A stretch of DNA of 17,046 nucleotides from Actinomycetes bacterium (lineage in GTDB: Bacteria; Actinomycetota; Coriobacteriia; Coriobacteriales; Eggerthellaceae). This document shows positions 1 to 6,364 of the stretch, one piece after another. The notes below the pieces were generated by a model. It was not told the DNA's origin and did not search any database. It saw only the letters and a program-made list of their open reading frames with translations. How positions within the stretch are numbered: the stretch's first letter is position 1; each line of letters begins with the position of its first letter. Both the position numbers and the translations under genes were made by a program. The DNA lies in NCBI GenBank assembly GCA_023395755.1, contig JAEWYG010000250.1:1-17046 (forward strand), given 5' to 3'.

Positions 1-182
1 TCTTCGATGCGACCGGTAGTTTCATACCGGCATTCGGCCTGGGAATTGTAATTACGCTGTTTAGCTTCATTGTGGTCAGACTTGCTTATACGTTTCGCTC
101 AAGGATGCCATGGGTGGAAGCAGACCAGCCTTCCGGCTCGGGTGAGGGCAGAACGAATTTGACTGGCGATCGATCCGCATAG
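1..182 (+). CDS. C-terminal end of a membrane protein, probably an MFS transporter (5' end outside window)
   Basis: The window opens inside a plus-strand frame (full codons from position 3) that ends at the TAG at 180-182. The visible 59 residues begin FDATGSF, run through one hydrophobic helix (roughly IPAFGLGIVITLFSFIVV), then a basic stretch (RLAYTFRSR) and a polar tail ending GDRSA. This is what the last transmembrane helix and cytoplasmic tail of a 12-helix MFS carrier look like, and MFS genes stand beside the other reductase genes in this window, so I infer a transporter serving module A. Only one helix is visible, so any polytopic membrane protein remains possible. A hairpin at 214-248 lies just after the stop codon. 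Confidence 0.55.
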   Translation, partial: FDATGSFIPAFGLGIVITLFSFIVVRLAYTFRSRMPWVEADQPSGSGEGRTNLTGDRSA

Positions 183-213
183 TCTGTAAATTACCTGATA
201 GAAATTTTGTTTT

Positions 214-248
214 ATAAGGCGAATCACGTCTAAGGTGTTTCGCCTTAT
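214..248 (+). terminator. Hairpin after the upstream membrane-protein gene
   Basis: The arms ataaggcgaa (214-223) and ttcgccttat (239-248) are perfectly complementary. The loop contains a further cac/gtg pairing (225-227 with 235-237). No real T-run follows on the plus strand, and the sequence upstream (attttgtttta) is T-rich. It is best read as a weak intrinsic terminator for the gene ending at 182, separating it from MopB1. Confidence 0.5.
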
Positions 249-260
249 TTCGAACAATCA

Positions 261-277
261 GTATCCGTACGGTATGC
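261..277. promoter_or_regulatory. Candidate operator upstream of MopB1 (CGTACGGTATGC)
   Basis: CGTACGGTATGC at 266-277 lies 70 bases before the MopB1 start and contains the perfect palindrome ccgtacgg (265-272). A near-identical 12-mer, CGTACGGTACGC, occurs at 6258-6269 in the divergent region before MopB2. Both copies have TTCGAA a short way upstream (249-254 and 6250-6255). GTATCCG also recurs at 261 and 304. Two copies in the two reductase promoter regions suggest a shared regulator site. The regulator is unknown; the PucR protein at 11200-12900 is a candidate. Confidence 0.35.
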
Positions 278-347
278 GGCTGGGTGACAAGCAGCTTATG
301 GTCGTATCCGACGTTCGAAACGGACGTACTCGAGAGAGAGGAACGGT

Positions 348-2912
348 ATGGAATTCAAGAACGATCTAGGCCGGCCGTGGAAGTATGAAGACGGTGATTT
401 CACTGTGGTGCGCACCTCGATGTGGTCGCCTCCTGGCTGTCATCCGGTGGGGTGCGGCCTCAAACTCTATGTAGACAAGGAAGGGCGCCTTGACCATATA
501 GAGGGCGACGAGAACAACCCTATTACCAAAGGCCGCCTATGTGCTCGATGCTTAGCGCTCAAGGATTATGTTTACAATCCCAGCCGCGTGATCTATCCGA
601 TGAGGCGCGATCCGGCGCATCGTGGTGAGCACGATAAGTGGGAGCGTATCACTTGGGACGAAGCCTACGCTCTTATTAAAGAGAAGCGCGATTATTTCCG
701 CGACACGTATGGCCCGGAATGTATGGCCGTGTTCTCTGGCACGGGCCGTTCTGGTGGCATTCTCGTGGCTGACATGGCTCAGGCTGTGCTGGGTACACCA
801 AACGCCTGTTATACACAGTCAGGCTACGCCTGTTATCAGCCGCGCTCGATGTCGTGCTCTCACGTGCTTGGTGCCTATTATCCAGAAATGGATTATGCTG
901 GCGGCTTGGAAGGTACGTACGACAACCCGGTGTATCGCGTTCCAGAAGTCATCGTCATGTGGGGAAAGATGGCTCTAGCTTCGAACGGAGACGGATTATG
1001 GGGTCATGCCGTAATTGATCTCATGAAGCGGGGTGCTAAGCTTATTAGTATTGATCCGCGTGTCAACTGGCTTGCTACGCGTGCTGAAGTGCACCTGCGC
1101 GTGCGTCCTGGTACCGATACCGCGCTAGCCATGGCGTGGCTTTGGGTTATCATCAATGAGGATTTGTACGATCATGACTTTGTGGAGAAGTGGACGTACG
1201 GCTTTGAAGAGTTCTCGGCGCGTATCAACGATGCTGAGATGGGAATGACGCCCGAGAAGGCAGCCGAGATTTGCGAGGTGCCGGTCGAAGAGATATATCG
1301 CGCTGCGCGTCTCTATGCGCAAGCCAAGCCGGCTTCCATTGCATGGGGCCTTGCATTTGATCAGAACCAGAATGGCAACCAGGCGGCTCATTGCGTGCTT
1401 GCCCTTATGGCTATCTGCGGTAATGTTGACGTGCCTGGTGGGCAGATTATTGCCGAGATTGATGCTGCGCCGGGTGTTGAAGATCGTGAGGATGTGCACC
1501 AGCAGGCGACAGAGGGTGAAGGCTCCACGCTTGACATCGACAAGGCTGACGACACTTCGGCCGAGGATGCCGCCCGACCGCAGCGCCGTATCGGTTGGGA
1601 CAGCCTGCCTGATGATCTGCGGGGTAAGACTATTGGTTATGATGAGTACCCGTTGTATGTGGATAATATCCGCAATGCTCAAGCTGACATGATGTTTGAC
1701 GCGGTGACAAAGGGGACTCCCTATCAGATACGCATGGGATGGATACAATCCACAGCCCTACTTACCCCGACCTGTTGTGCGCAGCCGACAGGTTGGTATG
1801 AGGGATGTAAGAACCTGGAATGGTGCATGGCTACCGACTGCTTCATTACGCCCGCTATTGAGGCGTTCGCAGATCTTATTCTTCCGCTGGCGTCTTGTGC
1901 CGAGAAGGATGACGTTGTTATGACGCACTATGCAGGATCTCCGGTCACATTAGGGTCGGTCAATAAGGCAGTCGATGTGGGAGAGGTCAAGTCTGATATT
2001 CAGATACTCATCGAATTGGGCGAATACTTGGAGATGGATTGTCTCAAAGACGAGAACGGGGAGCGCTTGTTCAAGGACGAGGAGGACTTCCTGACTCAGC
2101 GCCGTGCGCGTCCGGCGAAGATGCCTTTCGAAGACTTGCGTGACCAAGTGGTGTTTCAGCGCGGTGTGAACTATCGTAAATACGAGACCGGCAAGCTGCG
2201 TCCCGATCGCAAACCAGGCTTTCTTACCCCTACGGGTCGCATTGAACTGTGGTCGACGGCTTACGCGCACTATGGCGAGGACCCGTTGCCATACTACAAG
2301 GAACCGGCTTTCAGCCCCCATAAGGACCCAGAGTTGGCAGAGAAGTATCCGTTCATTTTGACCACGGGCGCGCGAAACTATGCTTCTTTTCATGCGGAGC
2401 ATCGCCAAATTCCTGTACTGCGTGAGTTGCATCCCGACCCGCTTATCGAGATTAATCCTGAAGATGCAGTTACGGTGGGCGTTGCAGATGGCCAATGGGT
2501 TGAGATCAAGAACGACTACGGTCGTGCGAAATTTAAAGCCGTTGTATCGCCCATTGTGAAGAAAGGTGTCGTGCAGACAGATCATGGCTGGTGGTTCCCT
2601 GAACGCCAGGCTGATGACGATGCGCGCAACAAGATTATTCCCTTGGGTGAGATTGTTGAGGATAACGAGGTACAGGCGGTCATCAACGGCAGGGAAATTA
2701 AGGACGGCTTCGTGAAAGTCGACCACGCCGATGAGAAGAGCCTGTATGGCGTTTGGCAGTCGAACTGCAACGACCTCGTGTCCAACCATTACAATTCCAA
2801 GCTCGGCTACGGCGGTCCTTACAAGTGCAACTGCTGTAGTGTTACCCCGTTGCAGGAAAGTTACGACACAGACATGAGTCTGGTTGTCGAGAAATTCGGA
2901 GAGTTGGTGTAA
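348..2912 (+). CDS. Molybdopterin oxidoreductase catalytic subunit (MopB1), cytoplasmic, catechol-dehydroxylase/transhydroxylase-like
   Basis: This 854-residue protein belongs to the DMSO reductase family, which carries Mo or W bound by two pyranopterin guanine dinucleotides. The ATG at 348 follows a purine-rich gagagagagga. The N-terminal Fe-S motif is C31-x4-C36-x28-C65-x2-C68, unlike the usual C-x2-C-x3-C-x(~27)-C. C162 in SGYACYQPR aligns with SGDSCMLPR of MopB2 and is the likely Mo ligand. Later blocks include RPGTDTALA (about 253-261), an acidic low-complexity segment at about 375-413 lacking in MopB2, and a C-terminal dinucleotide-binding domain from about 663 (LTTGARNY, HGWWFPE). There is no Tat signal or membrane segment, so it should be cytoplasmic, with Fd1 as partner. 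Relatives include catechol dehydroxylases of Eggerthella and Gordonibacter and pyrogallol transhydroxylase; acetylene hydratase is more distant. Family assignment is secure; the reaction is inferred and the substrate unknown. Confidence 0.9.
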   Translation: MEFKNDLGRPWKYEDGDFTVVRTSMWSPPGCHPVGCGLKLYVDKEGRLDHIEGDENNPITKGRLCARCLALKDYVYNPSRVIYPMRRDPAHRGEHDKWERITWDEAYALIKEKRDYFRDTYGPECMAVFSGTGRSGGILVADMAQAVLGTPNACYTQSGYACYQPRSMSCSHVLGAYYPEMDYAGGLEGTYDNPVYRVPEVIVMWGKMALASNGDGLWGHAVIDLMKRGAKLISIDPRVNWLATRAEVHLRVRPGTDTALAMAWLWVIINEDLYDHDFVEKWTYGFEEFSARINDAEMGMTPEKAAEICEVPVEEIYRAARLYAQAKPASIAWGLAFDQNQNGNQAAHCVLALMAICGNVDVPGGQIIAEIDAAPGVEDREDVHQQATEGEGSTLDIDKADDTSAEDAARPQRRIGWDSLPDDLRGKTIGYDEYPLYVDNIRNAQADMMFDAVTKGTPYQIRMGWIQSTALLTPTCCAQPTGWYEGCKNLEWCMATDCFITPAIEAFADLILPLASCAEKDDVVMTHYAGSPVTLGSVNKAVDVGEVKSDIQILIELGEYLEMDCLKDENGERLFKDEEDFLTQRRARPAKMPFEDLRDQVVFQRGVNYRKYETGKLRPDRKPGFLTPTGRIELWSTAYAHYGEDPLPYYKEPAFSPHKDPELAEKYPFILTTGARNYASFHAEHRQIPVLRELHPDPLIEINPEDAVTVGVADGQWVEIKNDYGRAKFKAVVSPIVKKGVVQTDHGWWFPERQADDDARNKIIPLGEIVEDNEVQAVINGREIKDGFVKVDHADEKSLYGVWQSNCNDLVSNHYNSKLGYGGPYKCNCCSVTPLQESYDTDMSLVVEKFGELV

Positions 2913-2915
2913 CCC

Positions 2916-3269
2916 ATGGCTGAATACGGATTGCTGGTCGACTACGAGTACTGCACCGGTTGTGAAACATGCGTCGTTGCTTGCAAGGAAGAGCACGGAT
3001 TCCCTGTAGGCAAGTGGGGTATTCGCGTGTTAGACGACGGCCCTTGGCAGAAGGATGATTCCGGTGAAGGTGGGAATTGCTTCAACTGGAATAAAATTCC
3101 TGTGCCCACCGACCTTTGTGACCTGTGTGCTGACCGCGTTGCGGCGGGCAAAGATCCCACTTGCGTGCACCATTGTCAGGCGTTCTGTATGGAGTTTGGA
3201 ACTATTGAAGAGCTTGCCAAGAAGTTGGCATCCAAACCCAAACAGGTGCTTTGGTCGCCCTGCGAGTAG
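2916..3269 (+). CDS. Dicluster [4Fe-4S] ferredoxin, electron-transfer partner of MopB1 (Fd1)
   Basis: This 117-residue protein begins three bases after the MopB1 stop and is plainly co-translated with it. Two cysteine motifs are visible: C13-x2-C16-x2-C19-x3-C23 and C68-x2-C71-x11-C83-x3-C87. Together they are enough for two [4Fe-4S] clusters in the DmsB/PhsB-type fold, but only about half the usual four-cluster length. The proline usual after the last cysteine of such motifs is replaced (K24, Q88). Extra cysteines are C55, C91 and C116. No signal peptide is present. It should carry electrons between a cytoplasmic donor and the Fe-S cluster of MopB1. It is clearly paralogous to Fd2 (start MAEYGLLVDYEYC against GEYGLLIDYQYC, and a shared CVHHCQA). 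Confidence 0.9.
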   Translation: MAEYGLLVDYEYCTGCETCVVACKEEHGFPVGKWGIRVLDDGPWQKDDSGEGGNCFNWNKIPVPTDLCDLCADRVAAGKDPTCVHHCQAFCMEFGTIEELAKKLASKPKQVLWSPCE

Positions 3270-3292
3270 TACTTGCTTGTTTTTTGATGACG

Positions 3293-3323
3293 AGGGTCTT
3301 GAGATATGCTCGAGACCCTTTTT
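3293..3323 (+). terminator. Intrinsic terminator after Fd1
   Basis: The stem agggtcttgag (3293-3303) pairs with ctcgagaccct (3309-3319), with one G-U wobble and a loop of atatg, followed directly by TTTTT ending at 3323. This is a textbook rho-independent terminator 24 bases after the Fd1 stop. ZnR1 begins 55 bases beyond it. Confidence 0.85.
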
Positions 3324-3329
3324 GACGAA

Positions 3330-3373
3330 GGGGATCTCTGGCGATACTGGAGATGCCCTCCCTGACAAGGGAG
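3330..3373 (+). promoter_or_regulatory. Leader hairpins before ZnR1; the second covers its ribosome-binding site
   Basis: Two stems fill the gap between the terminator and ZnR1. The first pairs ggggatctc (3330-3338) with gagatgccc (3350-3358), with one mismatch. The second pairs ctccct (3358-3363) with agggag (3368-3373) around a gaca loop. That second 3' arm is the Shine-Dalgarno sequence for the ATG at 3379, so folding would hide the ribosome-binding site. No convincing promoter is visible in this gap, which suggests that ZnR1 depends on read-through. Translational control is inferred. Confidence 0.4.
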
Positions 3374-3378
3374 ACTAT

Positions 3379-3579
3379 ATGTGTTATTGCTGCAACTTGT
3401 GCAACCGGTGTGGTCGTGCCGACGAGATGAAGGACCGACTGGGCAAGCGGGAATGTCCCGCATGCGGCGCGTCGGCACCGGACAACGAAATGCGCACCTG
3501 TCCTGCTTGCGGCGCAGCGTTGCCACCGCCGTTTCCTCCGCTCACAGAAGACGCGTTGTTAGGTTGTTCCGGCGAGTGA
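3379..3579 (+). CDS. Small cysteine-rich double zinc-ribbon-like protein (ZnR1), function unknown
   Basis: This 66-residue protein starts at the ATG at 3379, five bases after AGGGAG. A longer in-frame reading upstream exists but overlaps Fd1 and the terminator and is not credible. Ten cysteines are present. C2, C5, C8 and C11 form an unbroken C-x2-C-x2-C-x2-C, with C4 as an extra; then come CPAC (26-29), CPAC (41-44) and C63. The C-terminus is proline-rich (LPPPFPPL). The paired CPxC motifs look like zinc ribbons. The N-terminal block could bind zinc or an Fe-S cluster. ZnR3 (11022-11249) has the same N-terminal block and a CPxC at the same residues, so the two are homologous. No catalytic residues are visible. 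A metallochaperone, maturation factor or redox-sensing role is possible. I recognise no named family. Confidence 0.75.
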   Translation: MCYCCNLCNRCGRADEMKDRLGKRECPACGASAPDNEMRTCPACGAALPPPFPPLTEDALLGCSGE

Positions 3580-3637
3580 TTTATCAAGTTGGGTAAATAC
3601 CCCTCTACCTCAGTTCGTCATCTTAGTTGCTTCGTGC

Positions 3638-3714
3638 TACTATAGGCATCGGTTCACTAACGGAAAAGCGCAACGTGGGGTGCGAAGCGATTAATATCCG
3701 ACAGAACCGATTTT
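3638..3714 (+). promoter_or_regulatory. Possible promoter and folded leader of the ATPase gene
   Basis: TACTAT at 3638-3643 could be a -10 box. The matching -35 (TTCGTC, 3614-3619, 18-base spacer) is poor. From the predicted start near 3650 the leader can fold: atcggttc (3648-3655) pairs with gaaccgat (3704-3711), which runs into TTTT. Just before the ATG, gggg (3719-3722) could pair with cccc (3727-3730), engaging part of the Shine-Dalgarno sequence. All of this is read by eye. Confidence 0.3.
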
Positions 3715-3730
3715 GGAAGGGGATTTCCCC

Positions 3731-4423
3731 ATGAATACGCCTTTGGATGCGTTCGTTAAAACTGACGGCAATCGCGAAGCGTTTTATCGCATCGTTTCCC
3801 TTACGCAACCCCACGACAAGCCCGAAAGGTTGTTCCTTGTTGGGCCTGAGCAATCGGGTAAGACGACATTGGTGCGGGCGCGTCAGCTTGATAAAGATTT
3901 GTTATCTACAAAACGGGTGCTTTATCGTCTCTGCGCTGAATTGCCCAAGGCTATGCGCGCTAACGTCTACGACGGCTTCTTTGAAGATTTGGGCACGCAC
4001 GAAGTGCTGCTTTTGGATGACTTCGACGGCTTCTTCGAAGATGAGGAGATCGGCCCGAAGCTGTGCCAGTTGCTGTTGGCGGAACGCGAGAGGCATGGTT
4101 TGGATACCGTTATCACCTCGCGTAAGCCTCTCGCTGCATACGACTTGAGCCTATTCGGGGGAGTACTCGACAAGTTCGAAGAAATTACCATGGATGAGCT
4201 GGATGCTGATGGCCTAGAAATCTATGTAACCGAGCTTGTTGGTGCGTATACTGAAGAGGGGAGTAGTCCGGTACTTTCGTCAGAAGCAATTTCCTATATC
4301 GCTCGCGATTTGGGAGAAAAACCTGACATGATGCGCAAAGCTGTGAGTTTCCTTATGACTCAGTATGAAGGTGAGCCCGGTGTCGAGTTGGGTCGCAACG
4401 TTGTTGCTGCAACGTTGGCGTAA
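3731..4423 (+). CDS. Stand-alone DnaA/Hda-like AAA+ ATPase
   Basis: This 230-residue P-loop ATPase has Walker A GPEQSGKTT (38-46), Walker B VLLLDD (92-97), a sensor-1-like TS (129-130) and a C-terminal lid with DMMRKAVSFL (199-208), where DnaA and Hda carry sensor II. The order and spacing match the AAA+ module of DnaA. Its length matches Hda, and there is no DnaA domain IV for DNA binding. I chose ATG 3731 because GGAAGGGG ends seven bases upstream; a TTG at 3713 in the same frame has no such site. The gene is alone between module A and a bidirectional terminator. Hda and related proteins act by contacting another AAA+ protein or a DNA-bound factor. Here the partner is unknown, and a regulatory or assembly role for the reductases is only suggested by position. 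Confidence 0.75.
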   Translation: MNTPLDAFVKTDGNREAFYRIVSLTQPHDKPERLFLVGPEQSGKTTLVRARQLDKDLLSTKRVLYRLCAELPKAMRANVYDGFFEDLGTHEVLLLDDFDGFFEDEEIGPKLCQLLLAERERHGLDTVITSRKPLAAYDLSLFGGVLDKFEEITMDELDADGLEIYVTELVGAYTEEGSSPVLSSEAISYIARDLGEKPDMMRKAVSFLMTQYEGEPGVELGRNVVAATLA

Positions 4424-4529
4424 TTTTTGTATCCTGCTGTGATTTGGGATTAAGGGAGCTCGTCAGGTGCGTTCTTTGTCTTAAGTCGCATCTAACTTTC
4501 AAGCAGGGTGGTTCATTTGTTGCCGATAT

Positions 4530-4566
4530 AAAAAACCGGGCCTAAAATTTTTAGGCCCGGTTTTTT
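4530..4566. terminator. Bidirectional intrinsic terminator
   Basis: This is a near-perfect palindrome: aaaaaaccgggcctaaaa pairs with ttttaggcccggtttttt around a very small loop. A-runs and T-runs flank the GC core on both sides, so it can stop transcription from either direction. It lies between the convergent ATPase gene (plus) and MFS transporter gene (minus) and serves both. The 106 bases from 4424 to 4529 hold no gene I can support. Confidence 0.92.
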
Positions 4567-4595
4567 CATGCGTTGTTTTAGTAAGTGATTTATCT

Positions 4596-5819
4596 CTATT
4601 TGCCTGCTTCAATCGCCGCTTTGCTGCAACGTATCATGAATACGATAGAGCACAGTAGCCCAAGAGCACCGACAATGCCAAGCGGTGCGGCTACCATAGC
4701 CCAGCTGCCTGTCGATTCAACAATAGCGCCCGCTATAGGGGCCGCGGGAATGCCGCCGAAGTTCGCGCCGATAGGAAGTGCCGCCATGACAAGGGCCACT
4801 CCAGCTGGGGTCTTTGCTGCCCACTGTGCATTCGAAAACAATGCGGGGGGAACAATGTTGGTAAAGAGGCCAACCAGTACAGCTACAACGACAATCATCG
4901 CTTGGCCGGTAAAAATAAACTGGATGATACCAGCGACGGTACACAGCACCATGGTTGCCACTAAAACCAAGGGTTGATTTTTTATCTTGCTTAAAACTAC
5001 GCCGATAATCAGTGAGCCAACGATACCGGTAATGGTGGTAATGGAAGACACGGAGTTGGCGGCCGCCATATCCATACCCACCAGTGGGGTTTGTAAATAG
5101 GTTGGCGCCATGGCTGACCAGACGGAGAAAATGAAGGCGAAGCAAGCGAAAATTATGACCAACAGCCAAGAGTTTAGAGAGGTGAGTCCAGCCCATGGCT
5201 TAACATCTCCTCCGGTGGCTACCATGGTCATCTCCTCGGTGTGATTGATGCGAATTCCAAAAATAGCCACGACAAGAGCAATGGCATTAACGGCCAAGCA
5301 AAACCACCACACACCTTGCCAGCTTCCCGTTGCTCCCAGAATGGCCGCAAAGGCGTTTAGCATGATGAGTGATCCGGCGGCTGTCCAGCAGGCCCATATT
5401 GAGTTAGGTAAGCTGCGTTTGGCGGGGTCTTTAAACAAGAGTGCAATGAGCGTGGGGCCGGCTGTAGCAAGAAAACCATTGCCGAGGCCACCTATGAAGC
5501 GGGATGCGATAAACACCTCAACACTGGGTGCAAGTACACCTACAAGTGAATCGAGTGCCATGCATACCAGCGCAGCGATAAGCATACCCTTTGGCCCGAT
5601 TTTTGTTTGGATAGCGCCGGTAACAAATGCAATGACAGTGCCTGCAACCGAGCAGGCGGACATGAACCAACCTGCTTCACCTAGTCCACATTGGAAGTAT
5701 TCCATAAGGCTTCCCATGGCGGGCGGCACCTTGAAAAACCCGACGGCAAATATGGCTCCCATAATGAAAATGAGCACGAAGTTAACCCATGCGTTTCCGG
5801 TCTTGCTTTTTTCTCCCAT
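4596..5819 (-). CDS. MFS transporter (12 predicted helices), second gene of the ZnR2 operon
   Basis: This 407-residue polytopic protein is hydrophobic nearly throughout, with about twelve helices and a hydrophilic central loop near HTEEMTMVATGG. The loop between helices 2 and 3 carries a motif-A-like sequence, TGAIQTKIGPKGML (about 67-80), and a second Gly-rich stretch, GGLGNGFLATAGP, follows helix 4, as in CynX/NarK/OFA-type carriers. The start is supported by taggagagg just upstream. It follows ZnR2 after 62 bases on the same strand, and is divergent from MopB2. A likely role is import of the reductase substrate or export of the product. The substrate cannot be read from the sequence. It resembles the other MFS protein (9634-10890) only at family level. 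Confidence 0.85.
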   Translation of the reverse strand: MGEKSKTGNAWVNFVLIFIMGAIFAVGFFKVPPAMGSLMEYFQCGLGEAGWFMSACSVAGTVIAFVTGAIQTKIGPKGMLIAALVCMALDSLVGVLAPSVEVFIASRFIGGLGNGFLATAGPTLIALLFKDPAKRSLPNSIWACWTAAGSLIMLNAFAAILGATGSWQGVWWFCLAVNAIALVVAIFGIRINHTEEMTMVATGGDVKPWAGLTSLNSWLLVIIFACFAFIFSVWSAMAPTYLQTPLVGMDMAAANSVSSITTITGIVGSLIIGVVLSKIKNQPLVLVATMVLCTVAGIIQFIFTGQAMIVVVAVLVGLFTNIVPPALFSNAQWAAKTPAGVALVMAALPIGANFGGIPAAPIAGAIVESTGSWAMVAAPLGIVGALGLLCSIVFMIRCSKAAIEAGK

Positions 5820-5881
5820 AATCCTCTCCTAAAACGTTTACGACGAGTTCCCCTTGTTAGAGCGGCAGTCCTCTCTTCTCC

Positions 5882-6148
5882 TTAGTTTTGGCCGGATGCT
5901 CCTGCGGCTCTCGGGGCTGTCGGCGCCCCTGGCGCTCCTGGAGCCTTAGGTGCTCCCGGAGCACCAGGGGCCGCAGGAGCACCAGGGGCCGCAGGAGCAC
6001 CAGGGGCACTGCCGGGCGTACCCGGAAGAGAGGGTCCGCTAGGTAATTCCATCCCGCACTGGGGGCAGGTAGTCATACTCGGCTCGCAGGAATGTCCACA
6101 TCCGGTGCATTTCTTGTTGAGCTCGACTGCTGTTGGTCTGAAACACAT
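5882..6148 (-). CDS. Small zinc-ribbon protein with Ala-Pro repeat tail (ZnR2), function unknown
   Basis: This 88-residue protein has two parts. The head begins MCFRP and holds CTGC (14-17), C21 and CPQC (28-31), a single zinc-ribbon pattern with C2 and C21 as extras. The tail, from about residue 37, is a run of xAP triplets (SAP, GAP, AAP, GAP, KAP and so on, eleven by my count) ending in a short polar end. Such Ala-Pro runs usually form stiff extended linkers. They are not true collagen Gly-X-Y repeats. The ATG at 6148 follows agagg at suitable spacing. It is the first gene of an operon with the MFS transporter and divergent from MopB2. It shares the small, Cys-rich, Pro-rich-tail design of ZnR1 and ZnR3 but lacks their four-cysteine block, so common origin is uncertain. 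Confidence 0.75.
   Translation of the reverse strand: MCFRPTAVELNKKCTGCGHSCEPSMTTCPQCGMELPSGPSLPGTPGSAPGAPAAPGAPAAPGAPGAPKAPGAPGAPTAPRAAGASGQN
5958..6008 (-). repeat. 18-base tandem repeat inside ZnR2
   Basis: ggagcaccaggggccgca (plus strand) occurs at 5958-5975 and 5976-5993, with a partial third copy from 5994 (ggagcaccaggggca). Each unit encodes six residues of the Ala-Pro-rich tail. Identical adjacent copies point to recent slippage or unequal recombination, so tail length probably varies between strains. Confidence 0.85.
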
Positions 6149-6191
6149 GATTAAAACCTCTTTTCACGGGAGTCCAATATGACGCGGTGTC

Positions 6192-6212
6192 GGCTTCAAG
6201 GGGGTTGAAGCC
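6192..6212. repeat. Perfect hairpin in the ZnR2 leader
   Basis: ggcttcaa (6192-6199) and ttgaagcc (6205-6212) pair perfectly around a ggggg loop. It lies 44 bases upstream of the ZnR2 start. No T-run follows on either strand, so it is more likely an operator or an RNA leader element than a terminator. Confidence 0.6.
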
Positions 6213-6236
6213 ATCCAGTTTGGTGATGCGTTCTAG

Positions 6237-6269
6237 TTCGAAATCACTTTTCGAAAACGTACGGTACGC
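6237..6269. promoter_or_regulatory. Palindromes TTCGAAA/TTTCGAA and CGTAC-g-GTACG, with the 12-mer shared with MopB1
   Basis: ttcgaaa (6237-6243) and tttcgaa (6249-6255) form a 7-base inverted repeat with a 5-base spacer. Two bases on, cgtac-g-gtacg (6258-6268) is a second palindrome. CGTACGGTACGC (6258-6269) matches the sequence at 266-277 before MopB1 at 11 of 12 bases. Its presence in both reductase upstream regions suggests a common regulator. Confidence 0.4.
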
Positions 6270-6320
6270 TTCTGCTCACCACATGCTGAAGTATAGAAAA
6301 CGCCTTGTTTTGCAGCCTAT

Positions 6321-6364
6321 GGAGGAACTTCCAAAAGTCTTGGCATCTTTTTGGAGGTTCCTCC
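6321..6364. repeat. 16-base inverted repeat in the divergent region
   Basis: ggaggaacttccaaaa (6321-6336) pairs with ttttggaggttcctcc (6349-6364), with a single T-G wobble and a 12-base loop. The left arm itself contains ggaacttcc, a smaller palindrome. It lies midway between the divergent genes. No T-run follows. An operator or a leader hairpin is more likely than a terminator. Confidence 0.65.

Noticed and set aside
803..860. Selenocysteine at the Mo site of the reductases
   Set aside because: The aligned residue is encoded by an ordinary cysteine codon in both enzymes, and no in-frame TGA interrupts either gene.
1950..2996. Long open frame of 348 codons on the minus strand opposite MopB1 and Fd1
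   Set aside because: It is antisense to a well-supported gene, has no recognisable motif or ribosome-binding site, and similar antisense frames occur opposite other parts of the reductases. It is a codon-bias shadow.
3055..3378. Longer ZnR1 reading frame starting inside Fd1
   Set aside because: It would overlap Fd1 and run through the terminator. The ATG at 3379 has a well-spaced Shine-Dalgarno sequence and begins exactly at the cysteine block.
5935..6010. Collagen-like protein or CRISPR-type repeat
   Set aside because: The DNA repeat units are adjacent with no spacers, so it is not CRISPR. The protein repeat is xAP, not a regular Gly-X-Y series, so collagen folding is not supported.
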